Positions 18,000 to 28,143 of a stretch of 64,000 nt of DNA are shown here, in pieces. The stretch is from CAVOEB01 sp965249645 (GTDB lineage: Bacteria > Pseudomonadota > Alphaproteobacteria > UBA828 > JAPUJA01). The stretch lies in contig CBDFML010000012.1 of the NCBI GenBank assembly GCA_965249645.1, positions 496,001-560,000 of the forward strand, read 5' to 3'. The notes under the pieces were generated by a model. It was not told the DNA's origin. It saw nothing but the letters and a program-made list of their open reading frames with translations, and searched no databases. The first letter of the stretch is position 1. Each line of letters begins with the position of its first letter. Both the position numbers and the translations under genes were made by a program.

Positions 18000-18383
18000 C
18001 GTGAGTTGGTCCCACATTGTTAGACAGGGTGGCGCCCGCGGCGCGTCAGCGCACGAAACAGAGACCTCTTTGGGTATTCGTGGAAGAGTCGGCGCGGACA
18101 AAGTCCCCGGGTCGCTTAAACCGTGCCCACGCCTTTTACACCGATACCGTGACCGAACACTCGTCTTCAGCGAAGTTGGCTCGCCCACTATCGCATCGTT
18201 CGGTCACCGGAACGCCGTAGTTGGCGAACCCGTGTGAGGGCAACGATCAGTTTTGTTCAAGCACCGCGACCCTACAGGACGGTGTGCCGCAAGGCACACC
18301 GTCCCCACGAATTCGGCTCACGATCGGGCCGCACGCCCGGTTCGAAATACGATCCCCATCCTCCGATTTTTTCCGCACTCCCC
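18000..18383. other. Intercistronic region with a strong hairpin
   Basis: A 384-base gap between the binding-protein gene and livG on the minus strand. It carries a perfect 12-base stem with a GCAA/TTGC tetraloop at 18277-18304. No T-run follows it on the minus strand, so it more likely protects the upstream binding-protein mRNA than terminates fully. Confidence 0.6.
18277..18304 (-). promoter_or_regulatory. Perfect 12-bp hairpin between the SBP gene and livG
   Basis: GGACGGTGTGCC and GGCACACCGTCC pair perfectly around a four-base loop. It lies about 80 bases after the binding-protein stop. Such hairpins commonly leave the binding-protein message more abundant than the downstream permease message; that role here is inferred. 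Confidence 0.7.
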
Positions 18384-19616
18384 TCAATCAATCCAAGCCG
18401 GTTTCACAAAGTCAGCGACCATCTTCGAACCGATCATGATCGGCACGACTTTGCTGTCCTGAACCTGAAGGATTTGAGCGGGCGCGGCTTCGTCGGTCGA
18501 GCTTACGTACTGCTGGTCGTTGAAGCTAAGGCGACCCGTAATACCGTCATAGCTCATCGTGCGTAGCGTCTCGTTGATGGCGTCGTAATCGTCGACCGAA
18601 CCAACTTTTTCCACCGCCGCCGCCCAAAACATGACCTGGTCGTAAATCTCGGCCGCGATGCCGAGAGCTGGGTCTTCGTTGTAGGCCGCACGCCATTTTT
18701 CCACGAACTCATCACCCTTGTCGTCCGGCATATGGGCCGAGGGCGTCATGCCCAACACGCCATCTGCAATCCCGCGCGTGACGACCTCTTCAAAGGCCGG
18801 AACGGCCCCGGTGTAGCCGACGTAAAGGAGGGCCCCCTTGACCGGGTCGGTGTTGAACTGATCGACAAGGGCATTCACGGCGGCCGGATCCAGGAACTCC
18901 GAGTAAATCAGAGACGGATTGGCGTCACGGAGCTTGGTAAGAATCGGTCCCCATTCACTGATGCCGAAGTCTACTTGCTCTCGCAAGACGACATCCCAAC
19001 CGAGGGCCTCGGCCGCCTCTGCCGCGCTTCCCGTCATCTCGATTTCCCAATCGTACGGGCCCTCAATTAGGGCCAAATTCTTGTTCGGGAACTCGTGACC
19101 TATCTCCATCAGCTGCCGGAAGGTGATCCCGCCATAGTTGGCCGCCGTATCGATGAACATGTAGATATTTCCACATTCCATTTGCATCCAAAGCTCGACC
19201 ACGTAGGCCGGGCCATCGACATGAAGATAAGGCACGTCATACGGACAGAACGCGGGAATATCGGGTCCCATTCCTCCGTAGCCGTTGATCAGGACGTTAA
19301 CCTGTTCCCTCTCGACCAGATTGAGGGCCGCCGCTTGAAGCTTGTCGGGGGTGAGATCGCCAATGTCGAAAACGATCATTTCGATCTGTCGACCGAGCAG
19401 TCCGCCTTGCGCGTTTATCTCATCGATGGCGAGCTTCTCCGCCTTCTCCATCACGAACCCGTCACTGGCGAAGGGCCCGGTAATCGGAATCGGAGCTCCT
19501 ACCTTGATGGGTTCGGCGTTGGCCTGGAATCCGAATGTAGCTGAGCCCAAAAGAGCGCCGGCTAATATGAAAACCGCAGTCCAGTTTAAGGATTTAATAT
19601 TGGCACGACGTACCAT
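18384..19616 (-). CDS. ABC transporter substrate-binding protein, LivJ/amide type
   Basis: A 410-residue periplasmic binding protein (Peripla_BP_6 fold). A signal peptide ends near residue 34 (FGFQANA), then EPIKVGAPIPITGPFASDG starts the mature domain, as in amide and urea binding proteins. A strong AAGGGAGG precedes ATG 19616. It is the first gene of the transporter operon. Substrate is unknown; neighbouring molybdenum hydroxylase genes suggest a carboxylate or N-heterocycle, which is inference only. Confidence 0.88.
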   Translation of the reverse strand: MVRRANIKSLNWTAVFILAGALLGSATFGFQANAEPIKVGAPIPITGPFASDGFVMEKAEKLAIDEINAQGGLLGRQIEMIVFDIGDLTPDKLQAAALNLVEREQVNVLINGYGGMGPDIPAFCPYDVPYLHVDGPAYVVELWMQMECGNIYMFIDTAANYGGITFRQLMEIGHEFPNKNLALIEGPYDWEIEMTGSAAEAAEALGWDVVLREQVDFGISEWGPILTKLRDANPSLIYSEFLDPAAVNALVDQFNTDPVKGALLYVGYTGAVPAFEEVVTRGIADGVLGMTPSAHMPDDKGDEFVEKWRAAYNEDPALGIAAEIYDQVMFWAAAVEKVGSVDDYDAINETLRTMSYDGITGRLSFNDQQYVSSTDEAAPAQILQVQDSKVVPIMIGSKMVADFVKPAWID

Positions 19617-20037
19617 TTCTCGAAACCTCCCTTATCTAGAATTCAGGGATTCAGCGGCGGGTTTGTATTTGATTTCCCTCCGTCGATGCCCTGCGCGAAT
19701 TGCAACAGAAGCCTTGTTTTTCTTAGTTTATTTTTTCAAAACACTGGCAGATCGCCACTACCGAGTCAACGAAGCCCGAACGTCGACTGACCGCTGCCCG
19801 TTGAGTCTGAATTAGTTGACGTTGTTGGCATCGTTCGTTTGGCGGCGTACCAAGACGTAACGGTAATTTTGATTCACGGCGACTTGGAGTCCGAGCGTTG
19901 GAAAAATATCGTTCCGCAAGTGTAACGGTCGATGAAGCGCATCGGCCACTCGCCTCGTAGTTCGCCGGTCGTCGTATTTGGAGGAATTCAAGGGTTGACC
20001 ATTCGGCAGGCACTCGCCCGCACCGATGGCCCTGGGG
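19617..20037. promoter_or_regulatory. Upstream region of the ABC transporter operon
   Basis: A 421-base non-coding stretch between the coxM stop and the binding-protein start, both on the minus strand. It is AT-rich near the transporter gene. No clear promoter pair or gene is recognised; it presumably carries the transporter promoter. Confidence 0.4.
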
Positions 20038-20823
20038 TCAAACGGCAGCAGCCACCGCGCGACGCGCCATCACGCCGACCATATGGGCACGGTATTCGGC
20101 GCTCGCGTGCAGGTCGTCGTTGAGCCCCTCGGCCGGAACTTCTAGCCCTTCGATCGCTGCGGGCGAGAACTCCGATGACAGCGCTTTCTCCATCGCCTGA
20201 GCCCGGAAAACACACGGACCCGCTCCTGTTACCGCGACTCGTATATCTGCCGCTCGCTTTGCCACCATTACACCAACGATAGCGAAGCGGGAGGCCGGGT
20301 TGGCGAACTTGGCGTAAGCTGCTGCCTCGGGTTTGGGGAAATGGACGGCGGTCACGATTTCGTGCTCTTCGAGGGCCGTTTCGAATATGTCGGTAAAGAA
20401 GTCGTCCGCGTCAATCCGTCGCCGGTTCGTTTCGATCGACGCGCCAAGCCCGACGAGAGCCGCGGGGTAGTCGGCGGCGGGATCGTTGTTCGCAATCGAG
20501 CCGCCGATCGTGCCCCGGTTGCGCACCTGGGGATCGCCGATCCCGCCCGCGAGAGCCGCGAGGGCCGGAATTTCGTGGCCCTGGGCGGCAACTTCGGCGT
20601 GCGTCGTCATGGCGCCGACCACGAGCGCATCGTCTTTTGCCTCGATGCCTGTGAGCGCATCGACGCCAGCCAGATCGACGAGATCGGACGGCGAAGAGAG
20701 CCTCAACTTCATGATGGGTAGAAGCGTTTGGCCTCCAGCAAGGATTTGCCCATCGTCGACCTCGGTGATGATCGCCGTGGCCTCGTCGACCGAAGCCGGA
20801 CGGTGGTAATTAAAATTATACAT
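20038..20823 (-). CDS. coxM: CODH-like FAD-binding subunit (CoxM type)
   Basis: A 261-residue medium subunit of a xanthine oxidase-family molybdenum hydroxylase. The FAD motifs AGGQTLLPIMKLR near residue 30 and GDPQVRNRGTIGGSIANNDP near 96 are diagnostic. The C-terminus (DDLHASAEYRAHMVGVMARR) is standard. It passes electrons from the iron-sulphur subunit to an acceptor. Unusually, it is separated from coxL by about 456 bases holding an apparent MoxR remnant. Confidence 0.88.
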   Translation of the reverse strand: MYNFNYHRPASVDEATAIITEVDDGQILAGGQTLLPIMKLRLSSPSDLVDLAGVDALTGIEAKDDALVVGAMTTHAEVAAQGHEIPALAALAGGIGDPQVRNRGTIGGSIANNDPAADYPAALVGLGASIETNRRRIDADDFFTDIFETALEEHEIVTAVHFPKPEAAAYAKFANPASRFAIVGVMVAKRAADIRVAVTGAGPCVFRAQAMEKALSSEFSPAAIEGLEVPAEGLNDDLHASAEYRAHMVGVMARRAVAAAV

Positions 20824-21279
20824 CTACTCCCTGCCGTAAAAATTCGGTCGATTTTACCTTAAGCCCTTCCTCGTGGCTATGTCCGTACCATCTGCCAGGA
20901 ACGTTCGCTCGACACATGGGTCGGATCGCGGAGCGCGGCAACAAGGTCGGCAAGGCTTCGCTCGGCGATGTAGTTCTCCGCCAGAAGCAGAGCCAACATC
21001 TCGTCGATTGAGTGAGGCAACGTCAGGGCCATAAATGCCTCGCCGAGTTTTCCGGATGTGGCCTGAGCACTTGGACGTCCTTTATTGCGGACGGACTAAT
21101 CGATGCGAATGGCTGTCGCATTCCGCAGACGCACTGCAAGCCATCGCTTCGCATTGAAGTTCGCCGACCAAGAATTGAAGATATCGGACGAACCGTCGAA
21201 CAAAGATTGTGCTCCGCAGACGGTCAAACCGTGGTCGGTCCGGGACAAGTGAACTTTGCCGTATCGCCGTTTCCAGTTG
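20824..21279. other. Gap between coxL and coxM with a gene remnant
   Basis: Cox structural genes are normally contiguous; here 456 bases intervene. A 51-codon reading frame at 20877-21032 resembles the start of a MoxR-type ATPase. The remaining bases (21033-21279) show no recognisable coding sequence. Confidence 0.5.
20877..21032 (-). pseudogene. Probable MoxR/CoxD N-terminal remnant
   Basis: A 51-codon minus-strand frame with SIDEMLALLLAENYIAERSL followed by ADLVAAL. This resembles the N-terminus of MoxR/CoxD AAA+ ATPases, where a SID-E-LL...YIA-R-LA pattern precedes a LAL-GRPLFLEGE P-loop. Here the similarity ends before the P-loop. CoxD proteins mature CODH-type enzymes, so a deleted coxD is plausible. 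The match is from memory; it could also be a small gene of its own. Confidence 0.45.
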
Positions 21280-23664
21280 TTATTCCGTCGGCCTCGCCTC
21301 TACCGATTCCCGGATGGCGGACCACAGTTTCTCAGGTGTCGCAGGCACATCGATATGTGTGATGCCGAATACGCTTAAGGCATCGACGATCGCATTCGAG
21401 ACGGCGGCAGGCGCTCCGATCGTGGCCGATTCTCCGCAACCCTTTACACCCAGCGGATTATGAGTGCAGGGGTTGTTTTCATTCGTCGACTGGATTGGGG
21501 CTTTCATACTATCCGCTCGCGGCATGCAATAATCCATGAATGATCCGGCCAGAAGCTGGCCTGTTTCGCTATCATAAACCGCGTTCTCGAATAACGCCTC
21601 ACCAATGCCTTGGGCCAAGGCACCGTGTACTTGGCCCTGGACGATCATAGGATTGATGATCGTGCCGAAGTCATCGACCATAACGTATTGAACGATTTCA
21701 AGTTCACCGGTCTCCTGATCGATCTCGACTTCACAGACATGACAGCTGTTGGGGTAAGTCATGTTCTCTGGATCGTAGAATGCCGTCTCGTCAAGACCGG
21801 GCTCGACGACCTGAGACGGAAAATTCTGCCCCAGATAAGCTTCGTCCGCGAGATCCTCGAACGATATGGATTTGTTCGTGCCCTCAACCGTAAACGCTCC
21901 ATCCTTGTAGTCGACATCGTCCTCGGCCGCCTCAAGCAGGTGAGCGGCGATTTTCCGACCCTTGTTGACGACTTTTTGGGTCGCCAAGGTGGTTGCCGAC
22001 CCGCCGAGAGCCATCGAGCGCGAGGCATAAGTGCCGGTGCCGTAAGGGATCTGATCAGTATCGCCGTGAACGACCTCGATCCTATCGAGCGGCAGGTGAA
22101 GGCTGTCCGCAACCACTTGAGCAAAGGTGGTCTCGTGTCCCTGTCCGTGGGAGTGGCTTCCGGTCAGCAGGGTTACCGAGCCTCCGGGATGGACGCGCAC
22201 TTCCGCTGACTCGGCGAAGCCGACGCTGGAGCCGAAGGAGCCCATCAATTTCGACGGTCCCATCGAGCCATTTTCAATGAGCGATGAAATTCCGATCCCG
22301 CGCAATTTTCCCTTTGCTGCGCTTTCACGGCGACGCTCTTCGAATTTTTTGTAGTCGCTGGTTCTTAGCGCGTCCTCCATGAGGGTCAGAAAATCGCCGG
22401 AATCGTATTCGAGACCGACCGGGGTCTTGTATGGCATCGCTTCCTTCGGGATGAAATTGCGCCGTCGGATTTCCGCCCGGTCGATGTCCATCTCGCGAGC
22501 TGCATTTTCGATTAATCGTTCGTGAACCAGCACGCCTTCGGGTCGGCCTGCGCCACGGTATGCATCCACGGGGACAGTGTTTGTAAACACGCCCTTGACC
22601 TCGGCATAGATCGCCGGCGTCCGGTAGGTGCCCGCCAAAATTGTCGTGTAGAAAAAGGTCGGGATTGCCGATGCGAAAGTCGACAAATAGGCACCCAGGT
22701 TGGCGACGGTACTTGCTCGCAGTGCGAGAAACGTGCCTTCGGCATCGAGCGCCAACTCTGCGTGTGTAACATGATCGCGCGCCTGGGAATCGGTTAGAAA
22801 GCTTTCCGAGCGATCGGACGTCCATTTCACAGGGCGGCCCAACTTCTTTGCGGCCCATGACACGACACCCTCTTCGGCATAGGCGAAGCTCTTCATTCCA
22901 AAACCGCCGCCCACGTCCGGAGCAATGACCCGTATCTTGTTTTCCGGCACTTTCAGCAATGAGGATGCGAGCACGCTGCGCATAATATGGGGATTTTGAG
23001 AGGACAAATACACAGTGTAACGATCGCTCGCAGTGTCGTACTCGGCATTTACCGCGCGGGCTTCAATGGGAGCCTGCACGAGTCGGTTGACGACCAAATC
23101 GAGCTTGGTCACGTGATGCGCTTTCGCGAAAGCGGCATCAACCGCATTCCTGTCGCCGTTTTCCCAATCGAAGCACACGTTACTCGGCGCTTCATCGTGA
23201 AGCTGGGCCTTTCCTTCCAAGTCTGCGCTCGCAGTATCGACGACAGGACGAATTTCCTCATAGTCGACGACGACGAGATCGGCCAGATCACGCGCTATAT
23301 TCCAACTTTCACCGATCACGATCGCCACGGCTTCGCCGACATGCCGGACCCGATCGATCGCGAGAAGTGGTTTGGGAGGCATTTTCATGCGTGAACCATC
23401 CTTGTTTCGGAGTATCCAAACACAAGGAAGAGAACCCAATCCGGCACGCTTCAGATCAGCGGCTGTAAATGCCGCGACGAAGCCTGGAACCTTCTCAGCC
23501 TCCTCGAGGTTGACAGACTTGACCTGCGCATGTGCGTGCGGTGAACGGACAAAACAGGCGTAACTTTGGTTAGGTCGCACCACGTCGTCGACGTAGGTCC
23601 CCTGGCCAGTCAGAAATCGGAAATCTTCCTTCCGTTTTACTGCAGCTCCGATACCGTCAACCAT
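21280..23664 (-). CDS. coxL: CODH-like molybdopterin-binding large subunit, form II
   Basis: A 794-residue catalytic subunit of the xanthine oxidase family. The active-site loop at residues 368-374 is AYRGAGR, the form II signature, not the AYRCSFR of CO-oxidising form I. The catalytic Glu is in GVKGCGES near 745. Cofactor segments PDVGGGFGMKS and SHSHGQGHETTFAQ are present. The substrate is probably an aldehyde, heterocycle or other carbon centre rather than CO. It overlaps coxS by 8 bases. Confidence 0.92.
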   Translation of the reverse strand: MVDGIGAAVKRKEDFRFLTGQGTYVDDVVRPNQSYACFVRSPHAHAQVKSVNLEEAEKVPGFVAAFTAADLKRAGLGSLPCVWILRNKDGSRMKMPPKPLLAIDRVRHVGEAVAIVIGESWNIARDLADLVVVDYEEIRPVVDTASADLEGKAQLHDEAPSNVCFDWENGDRNAVDAAFAKAHHVTKLDLVVNRLVQAPIEARAVNAEYDTASDRYTVYLSSQNPHIMRSVLASSLLKVPENKIRVIAPDVGGGFGMKSFAYAEEGVVSWAAKKLGRPVKWTSDRSESFLTDSQARDHVTHAELALDAEGTFLALRASTVANLGAYLSTFASAIPTFFYTTILAGTYRTPAIYAEVKGVFTNTVPVDAYRGAGRPEGVLVHERLIENAAREMDIDRAEIRRRNFIPKEAMPYKTPVGLEYDSGDFLTLMEDALRTSDYKKFEERRRESAAKGKLRGIGISSLIENGSMGPSKLMGSFGSSVGFAESAEVRVHPGGSVTLLTGSHSHGQGHETTFAQVVADSLHLPLDRIEVVHGDTDQIPYGTGTYASRSMALGGSATTLATQKVVNKGRKIAAHLLEAAEDDVDYKDGAFTVEGTNKSISFEDLADEAYLGQNFPSQVVEPGLDETAFYDPENMTYPNSCHVCEVEIDQETGELEIVQYVMVDDFGTIINPMIVQGQVHGALAQGIGEALFENAVYDSETGQLLAGSFMDYCMPRADSMKAPIQSTNENNPCTHNPLGVKGCGESATIGAPAAVSNAIVDALSVFGITHIDVPATPEKLWSAIRESVEARPTE

Positions 23665-24139
23665 GGCGTGATTCCTTCATTGCCTTCGCGCCGGCCAAGA
23701 TCGCCTTGACGATATTGTGATAACCGGTACAGCGGCAGATGTTGCCCTCGAGTTCGTGGCGAACCGTTTCTTCCGACGGATCGGGGTAGCGCGCAACGAG
23801 GTCAAGCGCGCTCATCACCATCCCGGGCGTGCAAAAACCACACTGGAGCCCATGATGCTCCTTGAAGGCGGCCTGCATCGGATGAAGCTCGTCACCCTTT
23901 GCCAGGCCTTCAATCGTGAGTACCTCTGCACCCTCCGCCTGAAGCGCGAGCGTGGTGCACGATTTGACCGCGCGCCCGTTCAAGTGAACGGTGCAGGCCC
24001 CGCACTGGCTCGTATCACAGCCCACATGCGTTCCGGTAAGCCTCAGGTGCTCGCGCAGCAAATGGACAAGGAGCGTTCGCGGCTCGACGTCAGCCGAGAC
24101 ATCCTTACCATTGACTGTCATTGACACAGGCACGCTCAT
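23657..24139 (-). CDS. coxS: CODH-like [2Fe-2S] small subunit (CoxS type)
   Basis: A 160-residue iron-sulphur subunit. The plant-type cluster motif is GCDTSQCGACTVHLNG near residue 42 and the alpha-helical-domain cluster motifs are CGFCTPGM near 101 and CRCTGY near 138. GGGAGGAGCC directly before ATG 24139 fixes the start. It relays electrons from the Mo centre to the FAD subunit. Confidence 0.94.
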   Translation of the reverse strand: MSVPVSMTVNGKDVSADVEPRTLLVHLLREHLRLTGTHVGCDTSQCGACTVHLNGRAVKSCTTLALQAEGAEVLTIEGLAKGDELHPMQAAFKEHHGLQCGFCTPGMVMSALDLVARYPDPSEETVRHELEGNICRCTGYHNIVKAILAGAKAMKESRHG

Positions 24140-24176
24140 GGCTCCTCCCTCACTCTCCCAACCAGGATATCGATAT

Positions 24177-24638
24177 CTATCCGGGTACTTCCTGACGCTC
24201 GCCGCCCATGCGTTCGGCAAAGGCGCCGAAGAAGGCATTCGCCAGCTTCTGAGACGTGCCTTTTAGCAGGCGAGACCCAAGCTGTGCGAGCTTGCCGCCC
24301 ACAGCTGCCTGCGCAGAGTAACGCAACCGCGTTCCGGCACCGTCTTCCTCGAGGACAACGTCCGCGCTTCCCTTCGCAAAGCCCGCAATCCCTCCTTCGC
24401 CCTCGCCCGTGATAGTGTAGCTAACAGGCTGGACCAGGTTCGAAAGGATCACTCTGCCGGAAAAGTTAACCTTCATTGGCCCCATCTTGGTCGTGACCTT
24501 GGCAGTGAATTCAGTCTCCGAAATTTTCTCGAGCTCCTTGCAGCCGGGGATCGTCGCCCTCAAGGTCTCACGGTCGTGCAGTGCCTTCCAAACCTCTCCA
24601 CTGGACGCCGGCAACCAGTATTCTCCCGTAAGCTCCAT
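24177..24638 (-). CDS. coxG: CoxG-family SRPBCC protein
   Basis: A 153-residue CO dehydrogenase subunit G family protein. It starts MELTGEYWLPASSGEVWKAL and carries IPGCKELEKIS, the standard CoxG pattern, and lacks the longer C-terminal tail seen in some members. CoxG recruits the CODH-type enzyme to the membrane in Afipia (Oligotropha). It is the first gene of this minus-strand operon, 37 bases before coxS. Confidence 0.88.
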   Translation of the reverse strand: MELTGEYWLPASSGEVWKALHDRETLRATIPGCKELEKISETEFTAKVTTKMGPMKVNFSGRVILSNLVQPVSYTITGEGEGGIAGFAKGSADVVLEEDGAGTRLRYSAQAAVGGKLAQLGSRLLKGTSQKLANAFFGAFAERMGGERQEVPG

Positions 24639-25109
24639 AACCGTACCAAATGAGAAAATTTCTTAAATTGACTATTACAAAGCGCAACCGATTGGGCAAG
24701 TTATGCGCGCCAGCAGATAGTCGAAGAAGTCACAATCGCCGGTCTTTACAGACGCCGCCGCCGCCGAGGCGGCGTAATAGTTCGATTTGAGGGAGCCGGC
24801 GTCGGCGAATTCCGCCGCTCCCGTTCCGTTCAGCTCTTCCGACCTATCCACGTATGGGTGACGGGCCGTGAGCGCTTCCCAGATCCACTATGACGTTCCG
24901 CCCTTCGCTCGCGAGCGGCCGCGATCCGATCGCCCTTCGCCAAACACTGGGCACGGTCTAAACTACCGGGCGGGATTGACCCGTGGGGGCGGCCCGCTCC
25001 TTATAGGAGGCGAAGGTGGAGCCGGACAATCTCATTCCACAAATCCCACCGGAGGTCGGGCGACGGGACAAAATAGCCCGTAGGCAATAAACTAAAGGGA
25101 CTCGAAGAG
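24639..25109. promoter_or_regulatory. Divergent region between coxG and a ridA-like gene
   Basis: A 471-base non-coding stretch. It contains a GC-rich inverted repeat (ACGCCGCC at 24752-24759, GGCGGCGT at 24768-24775) and an AT-rich segment just upstream of coxG (24650-24680). It presumably carries promoters for both directions; no specific site is recognised. Confidence 0.45.
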
Positions 25110-25499
25110 ATGAACACAATTCACAATCCGAAGACAATTCATGCGCCGGTCGGCGATATTTACAGTCACGGAGCCGAAGTGCCTCCGAACGCCCGGGTGC
25201 TTTGGGTGGCGGGTGAAGTCGGCCTAACGCCCGCGGGCGACGTAGTGAAAGGTTTCGAGGCCCAGACACGGACTGCGTGGGAGAATATTGCTGAAGTATT
25301 AAAATCTGCGGGAATGGGTTACAGCGATCTCGTCAAGAAGGACACCTATATTGTAGGCCTTGAATATTACGGCGAATACGTTGAACTCGAGAGAGAAATC
25401 CTCGGAGGGGCCAAGCCTGCGTCCAAGGCCATCGTCGTGCCCTCGCTCGTGCTTCCGGGCTTACTCATAGAGATCGAAGTGGTCGCCGCCAAATCGTAG
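25110..25499 (+). CDS. RidA/YjgF/YER057c family protein
   Basis: A 129-residue single-domain Rid protein. VLWVAGEVGLTPAGDVV near residue 30 and the C-terminal GLLIEIEVVAAKS are typical. The Arg that defines imine-deaminating RidA is not evident (KPASKAIVV replaces the PARS segment), so it may belong to a Rid subgroup of unknown activity. It is divergent from the cox operon. Confidence 0.82.
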   Translation: MNTIHNPKTIHAPVGDIYSHGAEVPPNARVLWVAGEVGLTPAGDVVKGFEAQTRTAWENIAEVLKSAGMGYSDLVKKDTYIVGLEYYGEYVELEREILGGAKPASKAIVVPSLVLPGLLIEIEVVAAKS

Positions 25500-25709
25500 A
25501 AGAGCGGCAGGCTCAGCCGCGACGACGTTCTGGCCTGTCCGGCCTGTCCATCGTAGCTGGATGAACCTTCGGTGGGTTCAGATGCAAACGATCGGGAGTC
25601 CTCTGTCTTTATGGACGGGACAGTGCGTTTGCATCATACTTTTCGCTTGGCGGGGTAGGATAAAAAATCTTCTCCGAACGTGAATAATTTCGGACCAGAG
25701 AGGGCCACA

Positions 25710-26075
25710 ATGCTTGATTTTCTACAAGGCAAAGAGCAAGGCACGTTGGAACAGTGGCCGCCGTTTGCCGAGGCGGCCTATGCAAATGTGATTGGTGGTG
25801 ATCCAAAGCAGTCGGCCCGGCTCGACTCCGGGACCCTGGATGATCAGCTGATGAGCGGGATTTGGGAATGTACGCCGGGAAAGATCGAGTTCGTCTACCC
25901 GTTTAGCGAACTCTGTACGCTGCTTGAAGGGAAGGTCACGGTCACGGACTCCGACGGCAGATCGGTAACCTACGGGCCGGGAGACAGCTTCTACATCGCT
26001 CAGAGAGAAAAGGTCCTTTGGGAAGTCCACGAGCGCGTTCGCAAATGCTTCTTCCTGCATATCGAGAAGCCATAA
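25710..26075 (+). CDS. Cupin_3 family protein
   Basis: A 121-residue cupin of the DUF861/Cupin_3 type. SGIWECTPGKIEF, TLLEGKVTVTD and GPGDSFYIAQREKVLWEV follow the family pattern, and VRKCFFLH forms the last strand. GAGAGGG upstream favours ATG 25710 over the GTG at 25680. Related proteins include (S)-ureidoglycine aminohydrolase and sugar-nucleotide cupins; the substrate is unknown. Confidence 0.78.
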   Translation: MLDFLQGKEQGTLEQWPPFAEAAYANVIGGDPKQSARLDSGTLDDQLMSGIWECTPGKIEFVYPFSELCTLLEGKVTVTDSDGRSVTYGPGDSFYIAQREKVLWEVHERVRKCFFLHIEKP

Positions 26076-26230
26076 GCCCGTTTGACAGGGATAACGACCA
26101 GACGCGCGGCGGTCGCGATCTTCAAAACGGGGCTGCCGTAATTTGGCGATGGTTACTGTCTTGAGCTACGGCAAAACCATGAGTTTTACTGGTCGTTGGG
26201 ATCACTGATCGGACAAGCGCCCTCGTCCGT

Positions 26231-26623
26231 TTACGGTGTTGTGGCTCCCGGCGGAAGCGGGGGCAGGCCAATCAGATCCCAGCGAACCCCGTCTCCCGGA
26301 TAGATCGCGTAAAAGCACACGGCTTTTCCCTCCGTTTCGTATCGCAGCGGGGTGTCACGCGGAAGCCAAATCACATCACCCGTCTCGCAATCGAAGTTCT
26401 CGCCATCGACAACCACGCGCAGTTGCCCGTCGATAATGTAGAAAATCTCATCGTAGGTGACCGTCCATTCGTAAGAGCATTTCTCGAAAATGACGATGCC
26501 CCCGCCCAAGGTTTCGCTACTCGCCGGCGAGACAATGCGGGCAATCGTGGTGTTGTGCACCGGCGCTCCGCTCATTTCCTCGTAATGAAATTTCGATTGC
26601 TTGAACACTGTGGTTTTTGGCAT
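26231..26623 (-). CDS. Cupin-domain protein, EutQ-like
   Basis: A 130-residue single cupin. WTVTYDEIFYIIDGQLRVV and ETGDVIWLPRDTPLRYE resemble the EutQ-type cupin core. It is convergent with the Cupin_3 gene. No ethanolamine-utilisation genes are nearby, so a Eut role is not supported. Confidence 0.75.
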   Translation of the reverse strand: MPKTTVFKQSKFHYEEMSGAPVHNTTIARIVSPASSETLGGGIVIFEKCSYEWTVTYDEIFYIIDGQLRVVVDGENFDCETGDVIWLPRDTPLRYETEGKAVCFYAIYPGDGVRWDLIGLPPLPPGATTP

Positions 26624-26989
26624 GGCTTTTTCCCTGTGTTTAGGCGGTTGTCGTCTATTTTAGCTCAGTTTGTTCCAAATTATTAGACAGATCAACGGCA
26701 CGGTTCATTTGTATCACCAAGTAAATCATGCCGCCTACAGGTAATTTTATCGCATCGCATTGCGGCTGTTGAGGCTGCGCCAGGGTAAACCTGCATCAGC
26801 TCGCAAGGAGGTATCGTAAGAGAAAACGTAAACTGTTCCGAGAACGTGGCGATCCGTCGCAGACGTTGCGGAACTGAAATAATCAGCTCACGACAGTTTC
26901 CTCTGACATTGTCATATGACACCATCGGCGCTCCGTCGCGCGATCCGGGCGGCGGACGGAAAGAGCTGTTGCGCATGTATGCATTCGTC
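26624..26989. other. AT-rich region left of the coxM remnant
   Basis: About 366 bases with no supported gene and visibly lower GC than the coxM remnant and xdhC to its right. It holds the promoter side of the EutQ-like cupin gene. The base-composition step near 26985 marks a probable recombination junction. Confidence 0.5.
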
Positions 26990-27096
26990 TATCACCGCAT
27001 CAACGGCGACATGCACGCGGCCGCCGACTATCGCGCGGAACTGGTGACCGTGCTGGCGCGGCGCGCCGTCGCGGCGGCATTGGAGGAGGCACCGGA

Positions 27097-27100
<4 letters not shown>
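26990..27100 (+). pseudogene. 3' remnant of a second coxM-type gene
   Basis: In frame and overlapping xdhC by ATGA, about 34 codons read INGDMHAAADYRAELVTVLA and RRAVAAALEE. This closely matches the C-terminus of the intact coxM in this window (DDLHASAEYRAHMVGVMARR). Nothing coxM-like precedes it; the upstream reading (from 26846) is unrelated. It is best read as the tail of a deleted second cox operon whose accessory genes survive. Confidence 0.75.

Positions 27101-28139
<1,039 letters not shown>

Positions 28140-28143
<4 letters not shown>

Noticed and set aside
21280..24638. Calling the operon an aerobic CO dehydrogenase
   Set aside because: The active-site loop is AYRGAGR (form II) and lacks the Cys of CO-oxidising form I enzymes; CO oxidation is unproven for form II.
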